Below, piece by piece: positions 8,462 to 17,416 of a DNA stretch of 50,445 nt. This DNA is from Rhodomicrobium sp. R_RK_3 (GTDB taxonomy: Bacteria; Pseudomonadota; Alphaproteobacteria; Rhizobiales; Rhodomicrobiaceae): assembly GCF_002198715.1 (NCBI RefSeq), contig NZ_MWLK01000028.1, positions 1-50,445 on the forward strand, in the 5' to 3' direction. The position numbers were made by a program, and so were the translations under genes. The notes below the pieces were generated by a model that had not been told where the DNA came from, searched no databases, and was given only the letters and a program-made list of their open reading frames with translations. The first letter of the stretch is position 1; each line of letters opens with the position of its first letter.

Positions 8462-9715
8462 TTATTCCGCCGCACGCGTCGGAGCGGCCTCCTCGCCGCG
8501 CCCATAGCGCCGCTCGATATACTCCGCCACCAGCTTCTTGAAGTCGTCGGCGATGCCCGGACCGCGCAAAGTCATCGCCTTCTTGCCGTCGATGAAGACG
8601 GGCGCGGCGGGCGTTTCGCCCGTGCCGGGCAGCGAAATGCCGATATCGGCATGCTTGGACTCGCCCGGTCCGTTGACGATGCAGCCCATGACGGCGACGG
8701 TCAGCGTCTCGACGCCCGGATAGATTTTCCGCCATTCCGGCATGCTGACGGCGATGTGCGCCTGGATGTCGGAGGCGAGTTCCTGGAACACGGTGCTGGT
8801 CGTGCGCCCGCAGCCCGGACAGGCGGCGACGACCGGCACGAAGGAGCGCAGGCCCATGGTCTGCAGGATCTGCTGGGCGACTTCGACTTCGAGCGTGCGC
8901 GCGCCGCCGGGCGCCGGTGTCAGCGAGACGCGGATGGTGTCGCCGATGCCCTGCTGCAGCAGGATACCGATGCTCGCCGCCGAAGCGACGATGCCCTTCG
9001 AGCCCATGCCGGCTTCGGTCAGGCCGAGATGCAGCGCGTAATTGCCGCGCGAGGCCAGCATGGTGTAGCAGCTCACCAGATCCTGCACCGAGCTGACCTT
9101 GGCGGAGAGGATGATGCGGTCAGCGCCTAGGCCGAGTTCCTGGGCGCGCTCAGCGCTGAGCAGGGCGGATTGCACCATGGCCTCATGCAGCACGGCGCGC
9201 GCGTCCATCGGCGCTTCCGACGCGGCGTTCTCGTCCATGAGCTTGGTAAGCAGCTCCTGGTCGAGGCTGCCCCAGTTGACGCCGATGCGCACCGGCTTGC
9301 CGTATTTCAGCGCCATGCCGATGATGTCGGAGAACTGGCTGTCGCGCTTGGCGCGGAAGCCGACATTGCCGGGATTGATCCGGTATTTATCGAGCGCCTC
9401 GGCGCAGGCGGGGTGATCGGCGAGCAGCTTGTGGCCGATATAATGGAAGTCACCGACCAGCGGCACCTTGATGCCCCGCGCGGCCAGCTTGTCGCGAATA
9501 TGCGGCACGGCGGCGGCGGCTTCGTCGCGGTCGACGGTGATGCGCACCAGCTCCGAGCCCGCCTGGGCGAGTTGGGCGACCTGCGTCACGGTCTTGTCGA
9601 TATCGGCGGTATCGGTGTTGGTCATCGACTGCACGACGACCGGCGCGCCGCCGCCGACCATCACATCTCCGACTTTCACGCCGATCGTTGGGCGTCTTGA
9701 GGCAATATTATGCAT
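8462..9715 (-). CDS. ispG: 4-hydroxy-3-methylbut-2-enyl-diphosphate synthase
   Basis: A 417-residue IspG (GcpE), the MEP-pathway enzyme that converts methylerythritol cyclodiphosphate to HMBPP using a [4Fe-4S] cluster and flavodoxin or ferredoxin electrons. The N-terminal TIM barrel is clear ([33 protein letters not shown]). The C-terminal cluster cysteines are present in [10 protein letters not shown] and [10 protein letters not shown]. Length is typical of the bacterial two-domain form. It lies downstream of znuB on the same strand, but about 90 bases separate them, so co-transcription is uncertain. Confidence 0.97.
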   Translation of the reverse strand: MHNIASRRPTIGVKVGDVMVGGGAPVVVQSMTNTDTADIDKTVTQVAQLAQAGSELVRITVDRDEAAAAVPHIRDKLAARGIKVPLVGDFHYIGHKLLADHPACAEALDKYRINPGNVGFRAKRDSQFSDIIGMALKYGKPVRIGVNWGSLDQELLTKLMDENAASEAPMDARAVLHEAMVQSALLSAERAQELGLGADRIILSAKVSSVQDLVSCYTMLASRGNYALHLGLTEAGMGSKGIVASAASIGILLQQGIGDTIRVSLTPAPGGARTLEVEVAQQILQTMGLRSFVPVVAACPGCGRTTSTVFQELASDIQAHIAVSMPEWRKIYPGVETLTVAVMGCIVNGPGESKHADIGISLPGTGETPAAPVFIDGKKAMTLRGPGIADDFKKLVAEYIERRYGRGEEAAPTRAAE

Positions 9716-9807
9716 GGTTCCCCGTGCTCCTGGCGGTCAGCCAAAAGAGATGAGCCCTCACCCATTAATTAATCGACAGCGAGGGGAATTGCCAGAGGTT
9801 GCAGGAC

Positions 9808-10605
9808 TTAGCCCCGGTTTTTGCGCAAGAGCCAGGGGACGGTGGCGATGAAAAGCGCCGTCAGCACCAGCACGATGGAGGGTCCGGCGGGCGTGTCTAG
9901 ATGCAGCGACATGGCCAGACCCGCCAGCACGCCGATGATGGAAATGCCCGCCGCGCCGAGCGCCATCTGCTCCGGCGTCGTCACGAAAGCGCGGGCGGCG
10001 GCGGCGGGGATGATGAGCAGCGAGGTGATGAGCAGGATACCGACCAGCTTGATGCTGAGCGCGATGGTGAAGGCGACCAGCAGCATGAAGGCGGCGCGCA
10101 CCAGATTGACGGGAACGCCCTCGGCGGCGGCCATCTCCTCATGCACGCTGATAGCGAGCAGCGGCCGCCACAGCCAGATCATCGCGCCGGCAATGGCGGC
10201 GAGGCCGCAGAGCAGCCACCAGAGATCGCCGGCCGAGACGGCGAGGATGTCGCCGAACAGGTAGCCCATCAGGTCGAGCCGGGCGCCGCCGATCAGCGTC
10301 GCCGCGAGCAGTCCGGCGGCCAGGGCCGCATGGGCGAGGATGCCGAGCAGCGTGTCGTCGGGCAGGAGTTTCTGGCCCTGCATCCCGATCAGCAGCGCGG
10401 CGAGCGCCAGCGACACGACGATGACGCCGAGCGTCAGGTCGACGCTGAGGATGATGCCGAGGGCGACGCCAAGCAGACCGCAATGGGCGATGGAATTGCC
10501 GAACATGGCGAGGCGTTGCCAGACGACGAAGCAGCCGAGCGGCGCGGTGAGCAAGGCGATGCCGAGGCCGGCGAGGCCCGCCCGCACCAGAAAATCGTCA
10601 ATCAT
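9808..10605 (-). CDS. znuB: Zinc ABC transporter permease
   Basis: A 265-residue ABC-3 family permease with at least seven hydrophobic segments. It contains the conserved FGNSIAHCGLLGVALG region and the permease loop EEMAAAEGVPVNL that contacts the ATPase. It would form the membrane channel of a ZnuABC importer. The start ATG at 10605 overlaps the znuC stop by 8 bases, indicating translational coupling. A much longer reading frame extends upstream but has no permease-like sequence. The zinc-binding protein ZnuA is not in this window. Confidence 0.92.
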   Translation of the reverse strand: MIDDFLVRAGLAGLGIALLTAPLGCFVVWQRLAMFGNSIAHCGLLGVALGIILSVDLTLGVIVVSLALAALLIGMQGQKLLPDDTLLGILAHAALAAGLLAATLIGGARLDLMGYLFGDILAVSAGDLWWLLCGLAAIAGAMIWLWRPLLAISVHEEMAAAEGVPVNLVRAAFMLLVAFTIALSIKLVGILLITSLLIIPAAAARAFVTTPEQMALGAAGISIIGVLAGLAMSLHLDTPAGPSIVLVLTALFIATVPWLLRKNRG

Positions 10606-11425
10606 GTTTGTGGCCGCAGTCTTCGCCGCATTTGACGGCGCCGGAGAGGTCGTGCTCGTGGTCGTGGCGGTGGCGATAGACGGCGACGGCCTTACCGGCG
10701 TCGCGTCCGAACAGGCGGGCATATTCGGGGTGATTGGCGACCTTCTCCGGCACGCCCTCGCAGCAGACATGGCCATTGATGCAGAGCACGCGGTCGCTGG
10801 CGCCGAGCACCACATGCAGGTCGTGCGAGATCAGCAGGATGCCGCAGCCGCGGCGGCGGCGGATGTCGCCGATCAGCTCGTAAAGCTGCAATTCGCCGGC
10901 ATAGTCGAGCGCCTGGGCCGGTTCGTCGAGCACCAGCAGGCGCGGCACGCCGATCAGCGCGCGGGCGAGGCAGACGCGCTGGAACTCGCCGCCCGACAAC
11001 ACGGAAATCGGCCGGTCGATCAGGTGCAGTGCGCCGACCTCCTGCAACACGGAGCGTATGGCCGAGGGCGAAACGCGCACGGTCAGCGTCAGGAAGCGGC
11101 GGACATTGATCGGAATGCTGGGGTCGACGGGAAAGCGCTGCGGCACATAGCCGACCTTGAGGCCCGGCGCGCGCGCGATGCTGCCGGTGGTCGGCGGCAT
11201 CAGGCCGAGCAGGAGACGGGCGAGCGAGGTTTTCCCTGCGCCGTTCGGGCCGATGACAGTGAGGATTTCCCCGGCATGGACGGTGACATCGACATTCTCG
11301 AGAATGGTCTTGCCGCTGAGCGTCAGGCCGAGGCGGTCGCCGGTGACCAGCGCCTCGCCGGCCCCCGGCGCCGGTTTGTCCTCCGAGCCGTTCGGCCGGA
11401 GCGGGATGACCGCTGGTAATGCCAT
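10598..11425 (-). CDS. znuC: Zinc ABC transporter ATP-binding protein
   Basis: A 275-residue ABC ATPase with Walker A GPNGAGKTS, signature LSGGEFQRV, Walker B LLVLDEPAQALD and switch His in ISHDLHVV. The tail is His/Asp rich (HRHDHEHD, GEDCGHKHD), as in many ZnuC proteins, and may bind zinc. The order zur-znuC-znuB on one strand supports a zinc-importer assignment. The ATG at 11425 is chosen over an upstream TTG because it lies just after the zur stop; the TTG would overlap zur by 40 bases. Confidence 0.93.
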   Translation of the reverse strand: MALPAVIPLRPNGSEDKPAPGAGEALVTGDRLGLTLSGKTILENVDVTVHAGEILTVIGPNGAGKTSLARLLLGLMPPTTGSIARAPGLKVGYVPQRFPVDPSIPINVRRFLTLTVRVSPSAIRSVLQEVGALHLIDRPISVLSGGEFQRVCLARALIGVPRLLVLDEPAQALDYAGELQLYELIGDIRRRRGCGILLISHDLHVVLGASDRVLCINGHVCCEGVPEKVANHPEYARLFGRDAGKAVAVYRHRHDHEHDLSGAVKCGEDCGHKHD

Positions 11426-11436
11426 CGGAGCCGCCC

Positions 11437-11934
11437 TCAAGCTGCTGGCCGGGTCGTCTTGCGGCAATCCGCGCAAGTGCCCTGGATTTCGAGAATGGTT
11501 TCCGTGACGGCGAAGCCGCTGGACTGAGTCACGCTCTTGATCGCGCCCCAGGCGTCGGGCGCTTCGGCTTCGGCGACGCGGTAGCAGCCGTCGCAGACCA
11601 GCACCAGCATGGAATTGGCGCTGTCATGCTCGGACAGGCAGGCGAAAAAGGCGTTCTTGCTCTCGAGGCGATGGGCGAGCCCGGCCGAAAGCAGCACGTC
11701 GATGATGCGATAGACCGAGATCGGCGCGAGGCGGCGGCCATCGGTTTGCAGCCGCTCGATGATCTCATAGGCGCCGAGCGCCTTATGCGAGGAGAGCAGC
11801 ACGCGCAGGACAGATTCGCGCAGGGCCGTCAGCCGCACGGATTTCTCGGCGCAGATCTCGTGCGCGCGCCCGATGGCGTGCTCGATGCAGGAGCCGTGAT
11901 CGTGCTCGGGACGCGGAAAAAGATTGTCCGGCAT
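11437..11934 (-). CDS. zur: Fur-family zinc uptake regulator
   Basis: A 165-residue Fur-family repressor. The N-terminal winged helix covers about residues 20-85 (LTALRESVLRVLLSSHKALG, then IIERLQTDGRR). The C-terminal dimerisation domain has the structural zinc cysteine pairs VCDGCYRV and CADCRKTT. It is the first gene of zur-znuC-znuB, only 11 bases before znuC, so it should repress its own operon when zinc is plentiful. This context favours Zur over Fur. Confidence 0.92.
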   Translation of the reverse strand: MPDNLFPRPEHDHGSCIEHAIGRAHEICAEKSVRLTALRESVLRVLLSSHKALGAYEIIERLQTDGRRLAPISVYRIIDVLLSAGLAHRLESKNAFFACLSEHDSANSMLVLVCDGCYRVAEAEAPDAWGAIKSVTQSSGFAVTETILEIQGTCADCRKTTRPAA

Positions 11935-11984
11935 GGGTGCTGCGCTTATCGCTGATCGATCCCTGACAGGGGCTTAGAGATGTC

Positions 11985-12002
11985 TGTAACAATATTGCAT
12001 TA
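11985..12002. promoter_or_regulatory. Candidate Zur operator
   Basis: TGTAACAATATTGCATTA is an AT-rich imperfect dyad centred on CAATATTG, about 50 bases upstream of the zur start. It resembles the TAATG...CATTA-type sites bound by alphaproteobacterial Zur. Position and symmetry fit, but the match to a consensus is by eye. Confidence 0.4.
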
Positions 12003-12127
12003 TTCTGCCTCTTAGGGAATTCCTGAATTGCCTTCAACCGGATTCGGCATTTTGTCCCCTGGCTGGCGCGGGTTCGGCGATGCGAAAGCGCTGGCCGTTT
12101 GGCCCCGAGCGAAGGCCTCCCACACCC

Positions 12128-12240
12128 GTCGTCCCGGACGGCCAGAAGCCGAGCCGGGACCCATTGGCGTCTCATCAATGCAACGCCGTGCCGACAGACC
12201 ATTGGGTCACGGCTCGCCGCTCCGCGCCGTCCGGGGCGAC
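12128..12240. repeat. BIME-like palindromic repeat, copy B
   Basis: Two head-to-head units make up this block. The left unit is GTCGTCCCGGACGG...GAGCCGGGACCCATTGG, and the right end, read on the other strand, is GTCGCCCCGGACGG...GAGCCGTGACCCAATGG. It is the clearest of the three copies. It fills much of the 335-base gap between zur and the downstream ABC ATPase gene and lies just 30 bases before that gene's start. The rest of the gap holds the zur promoter region; I see no gene. Confidence 0.8.
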
Positions 12241-12269
12241 GGTATGGGCCGGTTCGGGCGCTTGGGGCC

Positions 12270-12953
12270 ATGATCGAAATCAGCGGTGTCAGTCATGATT
12301 TTGATGGGCGGCCAGTGCTGCGCGACATCTCGCTGAACCTGGTGGAGCGGCGTATCGCCATCATCGGCGCGAATGGCTCGGGCAAGACGACGCTTGCCCG
12401 GATGCTGAACGGACTGGTCGTGCCGAGGCGGGGCGAGGTGCTGGTCGACGGGGTTTCGGCACGCAAGAACGGCTCGGAGGTACGCCGGCTGGTCGGCTAT
12501 GTGTTCCAGAATCCGGAGCACCAGATCGTCATGCCGACTGTGGAGGAAGACCTCGCCTTCGGCCTCCATAATATGAACTTGCCCAAGGCCGAGATTACGG
12601 CGCGCGTGGATGCGATGCTGGCCGCGCACGGCCTCGCCGCGCGGCGCGACTCGGCGGCGCATCTGCTCAGCGGCGGCGAGCAGAAGCTGCTGACGCTGCT
12701 TTCAGTGCTCATCATGGAGCCGCGCTATATCGTCTTCGACGAGCCGATGAATTCGCTCGACCTCGCGACCCGGCGGAGATTTTCTGGCCTAATGGACGGG
12801 CTCGCACAGACCATCATCACCATCACCCACGATTTCGATCTGATCGCCGGATACGACCGCGCGATCCTGATCCATGCCGGGAGGGTGGAGGCAGACGGCG
12901 CGCCGGGCGATGTCGTGCGCCGCTATATTGCGCTGGTGGATGCGGGCGGATAA
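12270..12953 (+). CDS. ECF-transporter-type ABC ATPase (CbiO/BioM-like)
   Basis: A 227-residue ABC ATPase with Walker A GANGSGKTTLARMLNGL, Q-loop YVFQNPEHQIVMPTVEEDLAFG, signature LSGGEQKLL and Walker B YIVFDEPMNSLD. The QNPEHQ and EEDLAFG segments are typical of the energy-coupling factor A components of cobalt, nickel or biotin importers. In rhizobia BioM is normally followed by the T component BioN and the S component BioY; here the next gene is hslU on the other strand, so it is an orphan. The ATG at 12270 is chosen at the start of homology; the frame stays open upstream through the repeat. Confidence 0.8.
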   Translation: MIEISGVSHDFDGRPVLRDISLNLVERRIAIIGANGSGKTTLARMLNGLVVPRRGEVLVDGVSARKNGSEVRRLVGYVFQNPEHQIVMPTVEEDLAFGLHNMNLPKAEITARVDAMLAAHGLAARRDSAAHLLSGGEQKLLTLLSVLIMEPRYIVFDEPMNSLDLATRRRFSGLMDGLAQTIITITHDFDLIAGYDRAILIHAGRVEADGAPGDVVRRYIALVDAGG

Positions 12954-12970
12954 GCCCGGCTATCCGCCGT

Positions 12971-14281
12971 TTACAGAATGAACTTGCTCAGATCCGTGTT
13001 CTTCGCCAGCTCGCCGATATGGGCGGCGACATAGGCCGCGTCGATGACGAAGCTGCCATTGCCGCGATCCGACGCCTCGAAGCTAATCTCGTCCAGCACC
13101 CGCTCCATCACCGTCGACAGGCGCCGGGCGCCGATATTCTCGACACTGGAATTCACCTGCACGGCGATGTCGGCGAGGGCGTCGATGCCTTCCTCGGTGA
13201 ACTCCAAGGTGACGCCTTCGGTCGCCATCAGCGCCACGTATTGCTTGATGAGGCTGGCTTTCGGCTCGCGCAGGATGCGGCGGAAATCCTCCCGCGTCAG
13301 CGCATTCAGCTCGACGCGGATCGGCAGGCGGCCCTGCAATTCCGGCAGCAGATCGGACGGTTTCGCGACATGGAACGCGCCGGAGGCGATGAACAGAATA
13401 TGATCCGTCTTCACCGGCCCGTATTTGGTGCCGACCGTCGTGCCCTCGATCAGCGGCAGCAGGTCGCGCTGCACGCCCTCGCGGCTGACATCGGCGCCGA
13501 CCCGGTCGGAGCGGGCGCAGATCTTGTCGATCTCGTCGACGAAGACGATGCCGTTATTCTCCACGACCGCAATCGCATCCTGGATGATCTGGTCGTTGTC
13601 GAGCAGCTTGTCGGACTCTTCGTTGATCAGCAACGCATAGCTGTCGCGCACGCTGGTCTTGCGCTTCTTGGTGCGCACGCCGAGCGCTTTGCCGAGCATC
13701 TCGTTGAGGTTGATCATGCCGATCTGGCTGCCGGGCATTCCCGGGATCTCGAAGCTCGGCACGCCGCCGGGGCCGGTATCGGCCACTTCGACCTCGATCT
13801 CCTTGTCGTCCATCTCGCCCGAGCGCAGGCGCTTCCTAAAACTCTCGCGCGTCGAGGGGGAGGCATTCGGGCCGACCAAGGCGGTAATCACCCGCTCCTC
13901 GGCCAAAAGATGCGCGTTCGCCTGCACTTCCTTGCGCTTTGCGTCCCGCACCAAACTGACGCCGATCTCCAGCAGATCGCGGATGATCTGGTCCACGTCT
14001 CGCCCGACATAGCCGACTTCGGTGAATTTCGTCGCCTCGACCTTCAGGAAGGGCGCATTGGCGAGCTTGGCCAGCCGCCGGGAAATCTCGGTCTTGCCGA
14101 CGCCGGTCGGCCCGATCATCAAAATATTCTTCGGCAGCACTTCCTCGCGCATCTCGCCCTGAAGCTGCTGACGGCGCCAGCGGTTGCGCAGGGCGATGGC
14201 CACGGCGCGCTTGGCGTCATTCTGGCCGATAATATAGCGGTCGAGTTCGGAAACGATTTCGCGTGGGGAAAAATCGGTCAT
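12971..14281 (-). CDS. hslU: ATP-dependent protease ATPase subunit HslU
   Basis: A 436-residue AAA+ unfoldase of the HslVU (ClpYQ) protease. Seen: N-terminal [17 protein letters not shown], Walker [11 protein letters not shown] near residue 60, the intermediate I-domain at about 110-240, Walker B FVDEIDKI near 250, sensor/arginine-finger region GRLPIRVEL, and the C-terminal LSKFIL tail that docks into HslV. It lies 25 bases downstream of hslV on the same strand, forming the usual operon. It unfolds substrates and feeds them to HslV in the cytoplasm. Confidence 0.98.
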   Translation of the reverse strand: MTDFSPREIVSELDRYIIGQNDAKRAVAIALRNRWRRQQLQGEMREEVLPKNILMIGPTGVGKTEISRRLAKLANAPFLKVEATKFTEVGYVGRDVDQIIRDLLEIGVSLVRDAKRKEVQANAHLLAEERVITALVGPNASPSTRESFRKRLRSGEMDDKEIEVEVADTGPGGVPSFEIPGMPGSQIGMINLNEMLGKALGVRTKKRKTSVRDSYALLINEESDKLLDNDQIIQDAIAVVENNGIVFVDEIDKICARSDRVGADVSREGVQRDLLPLIEGTTVGTKYGPVKTDHILFIASGAFHVAKPSDLLPELQGRLPIRVELNALTREDFRRILREPKASLIKQYVALMATEGVTLEFTEEGIDALADIAVQVNSSVENIGARRLSTVMERVLDEISFEASDRGNGSFVIDAAYVAAHIGELAKNTDLSKFIL

Positions 14282-14306
14282 GCGGCCCAGCCAGATTTCC
14301 TAGAAT

Positions 14307-14876
14307 TCATCTCTTATCGACAGACGGAAGGCTTTCGACAATGAGGTTGTTATTCGTATAGACGCAAATATCGGCCGCGATCGCCATGGCCTTGCGCGCA
14401 ATCGCCTCGGCGTCGATGTCGGTGTCGAGCAGGGCGCGGGCGGCCGCCAGCGCGTAATTGCCGCCCGAGCCGATGCCCATGACGTGCAATTCCGGCTCCA
14501 GCACATCGCCGGTGCCGGTCAGCACCAGCGTATCGGTACGGTCGGCGACGATCATCATCGCCTCGAGGCGGCGCAGATAGCGGTCGGTGCGCCAATCCTT
14601 GGCGAGATCGACGCAGGCGCGCAGGAGCTGTTCGGGATATTGGTCGAGCTTGGCCTCAAGCCGCTCCAGCAGGGTGAAGGCGTCGGCGGTGGCGCCGGCA
14701 AAGCCGGATATGACATTGCCCTTGCCGAGCGTGCGCACCTTGCGTGCATTGCCCTTGATGACGGTCTGGCCGAGTGAGACCTGGCCGTCGCCGGCGATCA
14801 CTACCCTGTTGCCCTTGCGGACGGTGAGGATCGTCGTGCCGTGCCAGTGCGGGAAATTCGAAGCGTGTTCGGTCAT
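14307..14876 (-). CDS. hslV: ATP-dependent protease subunit HslV
   Basis: A 189-residue proteasome-like peptidase. The conserved core starts [20 protein letters not shown], so the catalytic N-terminal Thr lies after a short propeptide ([13 protein letters not shown]). Such a leader is usual in alphaproteobacteria, and it must be processed off. GSGG and the C-terminal CVYTNNN region match the family. The ATG at 14876 is chosen because the longer frame (to 14933) adds residues unlike the family. It is the first gene of the hslVU operon and diverges from hisB. Confidence 0.96.
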   Translation of the reverse strand: MTEHASNFPHWHGTTILTVRKGNRVVIAGDGQVSLGQTVIKGNARKVRTLGKGNVISGFAGATADAFTLLERLEAKLDQYPEQLLRACVDLAKDWRTDRYLRRLEAMMIVADRTDTLVLTGTGDVLEPELHVMGIGSGGNYALAAARALLDTDIDAEAIARKAMAIAADICVYTNNNLIVESLPSVDKR

Positions 14877-14905
14877 ATTCACCCGACGTGAGAAAGCTGG
14901 GCTGG

Positions 14906-14934
14906 ATATCGTAAACGGTGTATCTGATATCAAG
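14906..14934 (-). promoter_or_regulatory. Candidate RpoH-type promoter for hslVU
   Basis: On the minus strand CTTGAT (-35-like) is followed after 17 bases by CGATAT (-10-like), about 30 bases before the hslV start. Alphaproteobacterial sigma-32 promoters favour CTTG and an AT-rich -10 with a preceding C. hslVU is a classical heat-shock operon and rpoH lies in this window, so the site is plausible but weak. Confidence 0.3.
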
Positions 14935-15037
14935 CTTTCACGATTAAGCTGCGAGCGCTATTGAGATGTTTGCGGGGTGCGCCGTCCGCCCGTCCATTCA
15001 GCCGCATGCGGACAGCCCCACAGATTGGACCGGAACC

Positions 15038-15631
15038 ATGCGCAAAGCCAGCATCGACCGCAAGACCAAGGAAACGGAAATCACCGCCGCGATCAATCTC
15101 GACGGCACCGGCGTCTACGACGTTTCGACCGGCGTCGGCTTTCTCGACCATATGCTGGAACAGCTCGCGCGGCATTCGCTGATCGATATCAGCCTCAGCG
15201 CCAACGGCGATCTGCATGTCGACCAGCACCACACCGCCGAGGATAGCGGCATCGTGCTCGGGCAGGCCGTGGCCAAGGCGCTCGGCGACAAGCGCGGCAT
15301 CACCCGCTATGCGTCGGCCTATCTGCCGATGGACGAGGCGCTGACCCGCGTCGCGCTGGACATTTCCGGCCGGCCCTACCTGATCTGGAAGGTCGCCTTC
15401 CCGACGCAGAAGATCGGCACGATGGATACCGAGCTGTTCCGCGAATGGTTCCAGGCTTTTGCCCAGAATGCGGGGATCACGCTGCATATCGAAAATCTTT
15501 ACGGCGAGAACTCGCATCATATCGCCGAGACCTGCTATAAGGGCCTCGCGAAAGCGCTGAGGGCGGCCATCGCCATCGACGCGGCGCAGAAAGACCAGCT
15601 CCCGACCACCAAGGGCACGCTCGGGGGCTAG
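15038..15631 (+). CDS. hisB: Imidazoleglycerol-phosphate dehydratase
   Basis: A 197-residue monofunctional HisB that removes water from imidazole glycerol phosphate in histidine synthesis. Both halves of the duplicated fold carry their metal motifs: [14 protein letters not shown] near residue 66 and [13 protein letters not shown] near 157. The C-terminal PTTKGTL is typical. The ATG at 15038 begins the conserved [13 protein letters not shown]; the frame continues upstream without homology. It is the first of the his genes here, divergent from hslV. Confidence 0.97.
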   Translation: MRKASIDRKTKETEITAAINLDGTGVYDVSTGVGFLDHMLEQLARHSLIDISLSANGDLHVDQHHTAEDSGIVLGQAVAKALGDKRGITRYASAYLPMDEALTRVALDISGRPYLIWKVAFPTQKIGTMDTELFREWFQAFAQNAGITLHIENLYGENSHHIAETCYKGLAKALRAAIAIDAAQKDQLPTTKGTLGG

Positions 15632-15679
15632 ATCACGCTGATTTTGGATTCATCCAATCCAAAATCATCAACAGTGATC
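15631..15679. repeat. TGATTTTGGATT inverted repeat, copy 1
   Basis: A 12-base perfect inverted repeat (TGATTTTGGATT, 15639-15650, and its complement at 15656-15667) with a 5-base loop. It is enclosed by an outer GATCAC/GTGATC pair. It begins at the last base of hisB. A near-identical hairpin is found at 30155-30185. Confidence 0.75.
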
Positions 15680-15693
15680 TCGATCTTATATTA

Positions 15694-15743
15694 GAGCGGG
15701 ATGACGAGCGGAAAATCGGTATCCACTTTTCCTCATCCCGCTC
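15694..15743. repeat. GAGCGGGATGA inverted repeat element
   Basis: An 11-base perfect inverted repeat (GAGCGGGATGA at 15694-15704, TCATCCCGCTC at 15733-15743) with inner GGAAAA/TTTTCC pairing around GGTATCCAC. It lies between hisB and the DUF2628 gene. A partial version (TAGAGCGGGACGA) precedes the hairpin at 30155, so the two repeat modules tend to occur together. Confidence 0.7.
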
Positions 15744-15766
15744 CAGCATGGCAGAAAGGATAGCCG

Positions 15767-16270
15767 GTGCAGACATACACGGTGCATGAACCGCGCGTGG
15801 CGCCGGAAGACATCGAGGAGCGCGCGGGCAAGCTGGTGTTCCTCAAGGAAGGCTTTTCGATCTGGGCGTTCCTCGCGCCGGGGCTTTGGCTGCTGTTCAA
15901 TGGATTGTGGCGCGGGCTGCTGGTTTATGTGCTGCTCAGCGTCGGGCTGGTCGTCGGCCTCGGGCTGCTCGGCGTCAACGAGCAGGTGATTGCCTGGGGC
16001 GGGCTCGTCATCAATCTGATCTTCGGCTTTGAGGCGCGCGACATCTACCGCGCCTCGCTGGAGCGGCGCGGCTATGTGCTGAAGGGCGTGGTCTCCGGCC
16101 GCAATCTGCCCGAGACCGAGCGGCGCTTTCTCGAGGAATGGCTGCCGGAAGCGCAGAGCGACCGCGCCCGCATGACGGCCATGGCCGCAACCGGCGCGCC
16201 CATCGGCGGAGATCCGGCGCGCTCGCAAGGCATCCCGGTCATCGGGATGTTCCCTTCACATGGGGGATGA
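15767..16270 (+). CDS. DUF2628 membrane protein
   Basis: A 167-residue protein with an N-terminal soluble stretch and two or three hydrophobic segments between residues 30 and 85 ([36 protein letters not shown]). A cytoplasmic tail follows. It matches the DUF2628 family, which is often found between hisB and hisH in Hyphomicrobiales; its function is unknown. The start is a GTG with AAAGGA at 15755-15760. Its stop overlaps the region just before hisH, so it is probably co-translated with the his operon. Confidence 0.82.
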   Translation: MQTYTVHEPRVAPEDIEERAGKLVFLKEGFSIWAFLAPGLWLLFNGLWRGLLVYVLLSVGLVVGLGLLGVNEQVIAWGGLVINLIFGFEARDIYRASLERRGYVLKGVVSGRNLPETERRFLEEWLPEAQSDRARMTAMAATGAPIGGDPARSQGIPVIGMFPSHGG

Positions 16271-16272
16271 GC

Positions 16273-16923
16273 ATGGACCTCACCATCATCGACTACGGCT
16301 CGGGCAATCTGCATTCGGCCGCCAAGGCCTTTGAGCGCGCGGCGGCGGAAGCCGGGACCGGCCATCGCATCCTCGTGACATCAGATCCCGATGCCGTGCG
16401 CGGCGCCGAGCGCATCGTGCTGCCGGGCGTCGGCGCCTATGCGGATTGCTGGGCAGGGCTCAGCGCGGTCGACGGGATGCTCGAAGCGCTGGACGAAGGC
16501 GTCAAGCGGCAGGGCAAGCCGTTTCTGGGCATCTGCGTCGGTATGCAGCTTCTGTCCGAGCGCGGCTACGAGCACGGCGTCACGGAAGGGCTCGGCTGGG
16601 TGAAGGGCAATGTGCGGATGATCGAGCCGGACGATGCGGCGCTAAAAATCCCGCATATGGGCTGGAATACGCTGAACGCGGCGCGCGATCATGCGCTGCT
16701 GGAGGGCGTGCCGACCGGCCCGGACGGCTGGCACGCCTACTTCGTCCACTCCTACGCGCTGACCGAAACCGCTCCCGGCGAAGTGCTGGCGGAAGCGGAT
16801 TATGGCGGCCCGGTCACGGCGATCGTCGCCAAGGACAATGTCGCCGGGACCCAGTTTCACCCCGAGAAGAGCCAGAAGCTCGGTCTCAGGCTGATCGCCA
16901 ATTTCCTCAGGTGGCGGCCGTAA
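16273..16923 (+). CDS. hisH: Imidazole glycerol phosphate synthase, glutaminase subunit
   Basis: A 216-residue class I glutamine amidotransferase that supplies ammonia to HisF. It has the oxyanion strand YGSGNLHS, the nucleophile Cys in [11 protein letters not shown] near residue 83, and the catalytic His/Glu in TQFHPEKSQ near 198. The ATG at 16273 has GGGGGA 5 bases upstream; an ATG at 16267 overlapping the previous stop (ATGA) is possible. The gene end overlaps the convergent Cas2-like gene by 17 bases. Confidence 0.97.
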   Translation: MDLTIIDYGSGNLHSAAKAFERAAAEAGTGHRILVTSDPDAVRGAERIVLPGVGAYADCWAGLSAVDGMLEALDEGVKRQGKPFLGICVGMQLLSERGYEHGVTEGLGWVKGNVRMIEPDDAALKIPHMGWNTLNAARDHALLEGVPTGPDGWHAYFVHSYALTETAPGEVLAEADYGGPVTAIVAKDNVAGTQFHPEKSQKLGLRLIANFLRWRP

Positions 16924-17281
16924 GCAGGCGCGACTCGGCGGCCCGCGCATTATTGCCGCCCGTCTGCGACAGCACATTGGCGAGCAGCCTGACCGGCGCG
17001 CGCTCATAGGAGTTGACGGCGGTCATCCGCGCGGGCGTGCCGGGGCCGACATCCATGCCGGCGAAATCGTCGCCCGCCTCGCAAATATAGAGCTTGTCGC
17101 CGGTGACCAGATGATCGCCGAGCAGGGCGCGGATCTCAGCGGCCGAAAGCGGCGTCTCGACGATCCAGAGATTGGCGAGCGGATGTTCCCAGTCCTGGGC
17201 CAGCCGCTTGATCTCGCCGGTGAAGTCGGAATAGTTGTTGCCCGGCCGGTAGAGGTCGTAGGAGATGATGTAGCGCCGCAT
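16907..17281 (-). CDS. Small Cas2-like (SinR-family) protein
   Basis: A 124-residue protein beginning [20 protein letters not shown], then [20 protein letters not shown] and [13 protein letters not shown] first beta strand ending in YDL, a central strand ending in a W.VET pattern, and a third hydrophobic strand match the ferredoxin-like fold shared by Cas2 and stand-alone Cas2/VapD-like proteins annotated SinR. The conserved Asp of strand 1 is present. There is no CRISPR array or other cas gene in the window. It is antisense to and overlaps hisH, between hisH and hisA. Whether it is a nuclease is unknown. Confidence 0.65.
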   Translation of the reverse strand: MRRYIISYDLYRPGNNYSDFTGEIKRLAQDWEHPLANLWIVETPLSAAEIRALLGDHLVTGDKLYICEAGDDFAGMDVGPGTPARMTAVNSYERAPVRLLANVLSQTGGNNARAAESRLLTAAT

Positions 17282-17416
17282 AGGATCCCTAAGCCCGATA
17301 AAATTTCGGAAAACTCAGCTCCAGACGCGGATACCAAAAGGAGCGCACTTTTACGCGCGACTCAACTTTGGGATTCTCCCTTGTGGATGTGTCCCATTTT
17401 AGGCAGATTGTAACGA

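Noticed and set aside
8289-8735. Upstream extension of the DUF2541 protein
   Set aside because: It lies in antisense of ispG and would bury the signal peptide and ribosome binding site at 8288.
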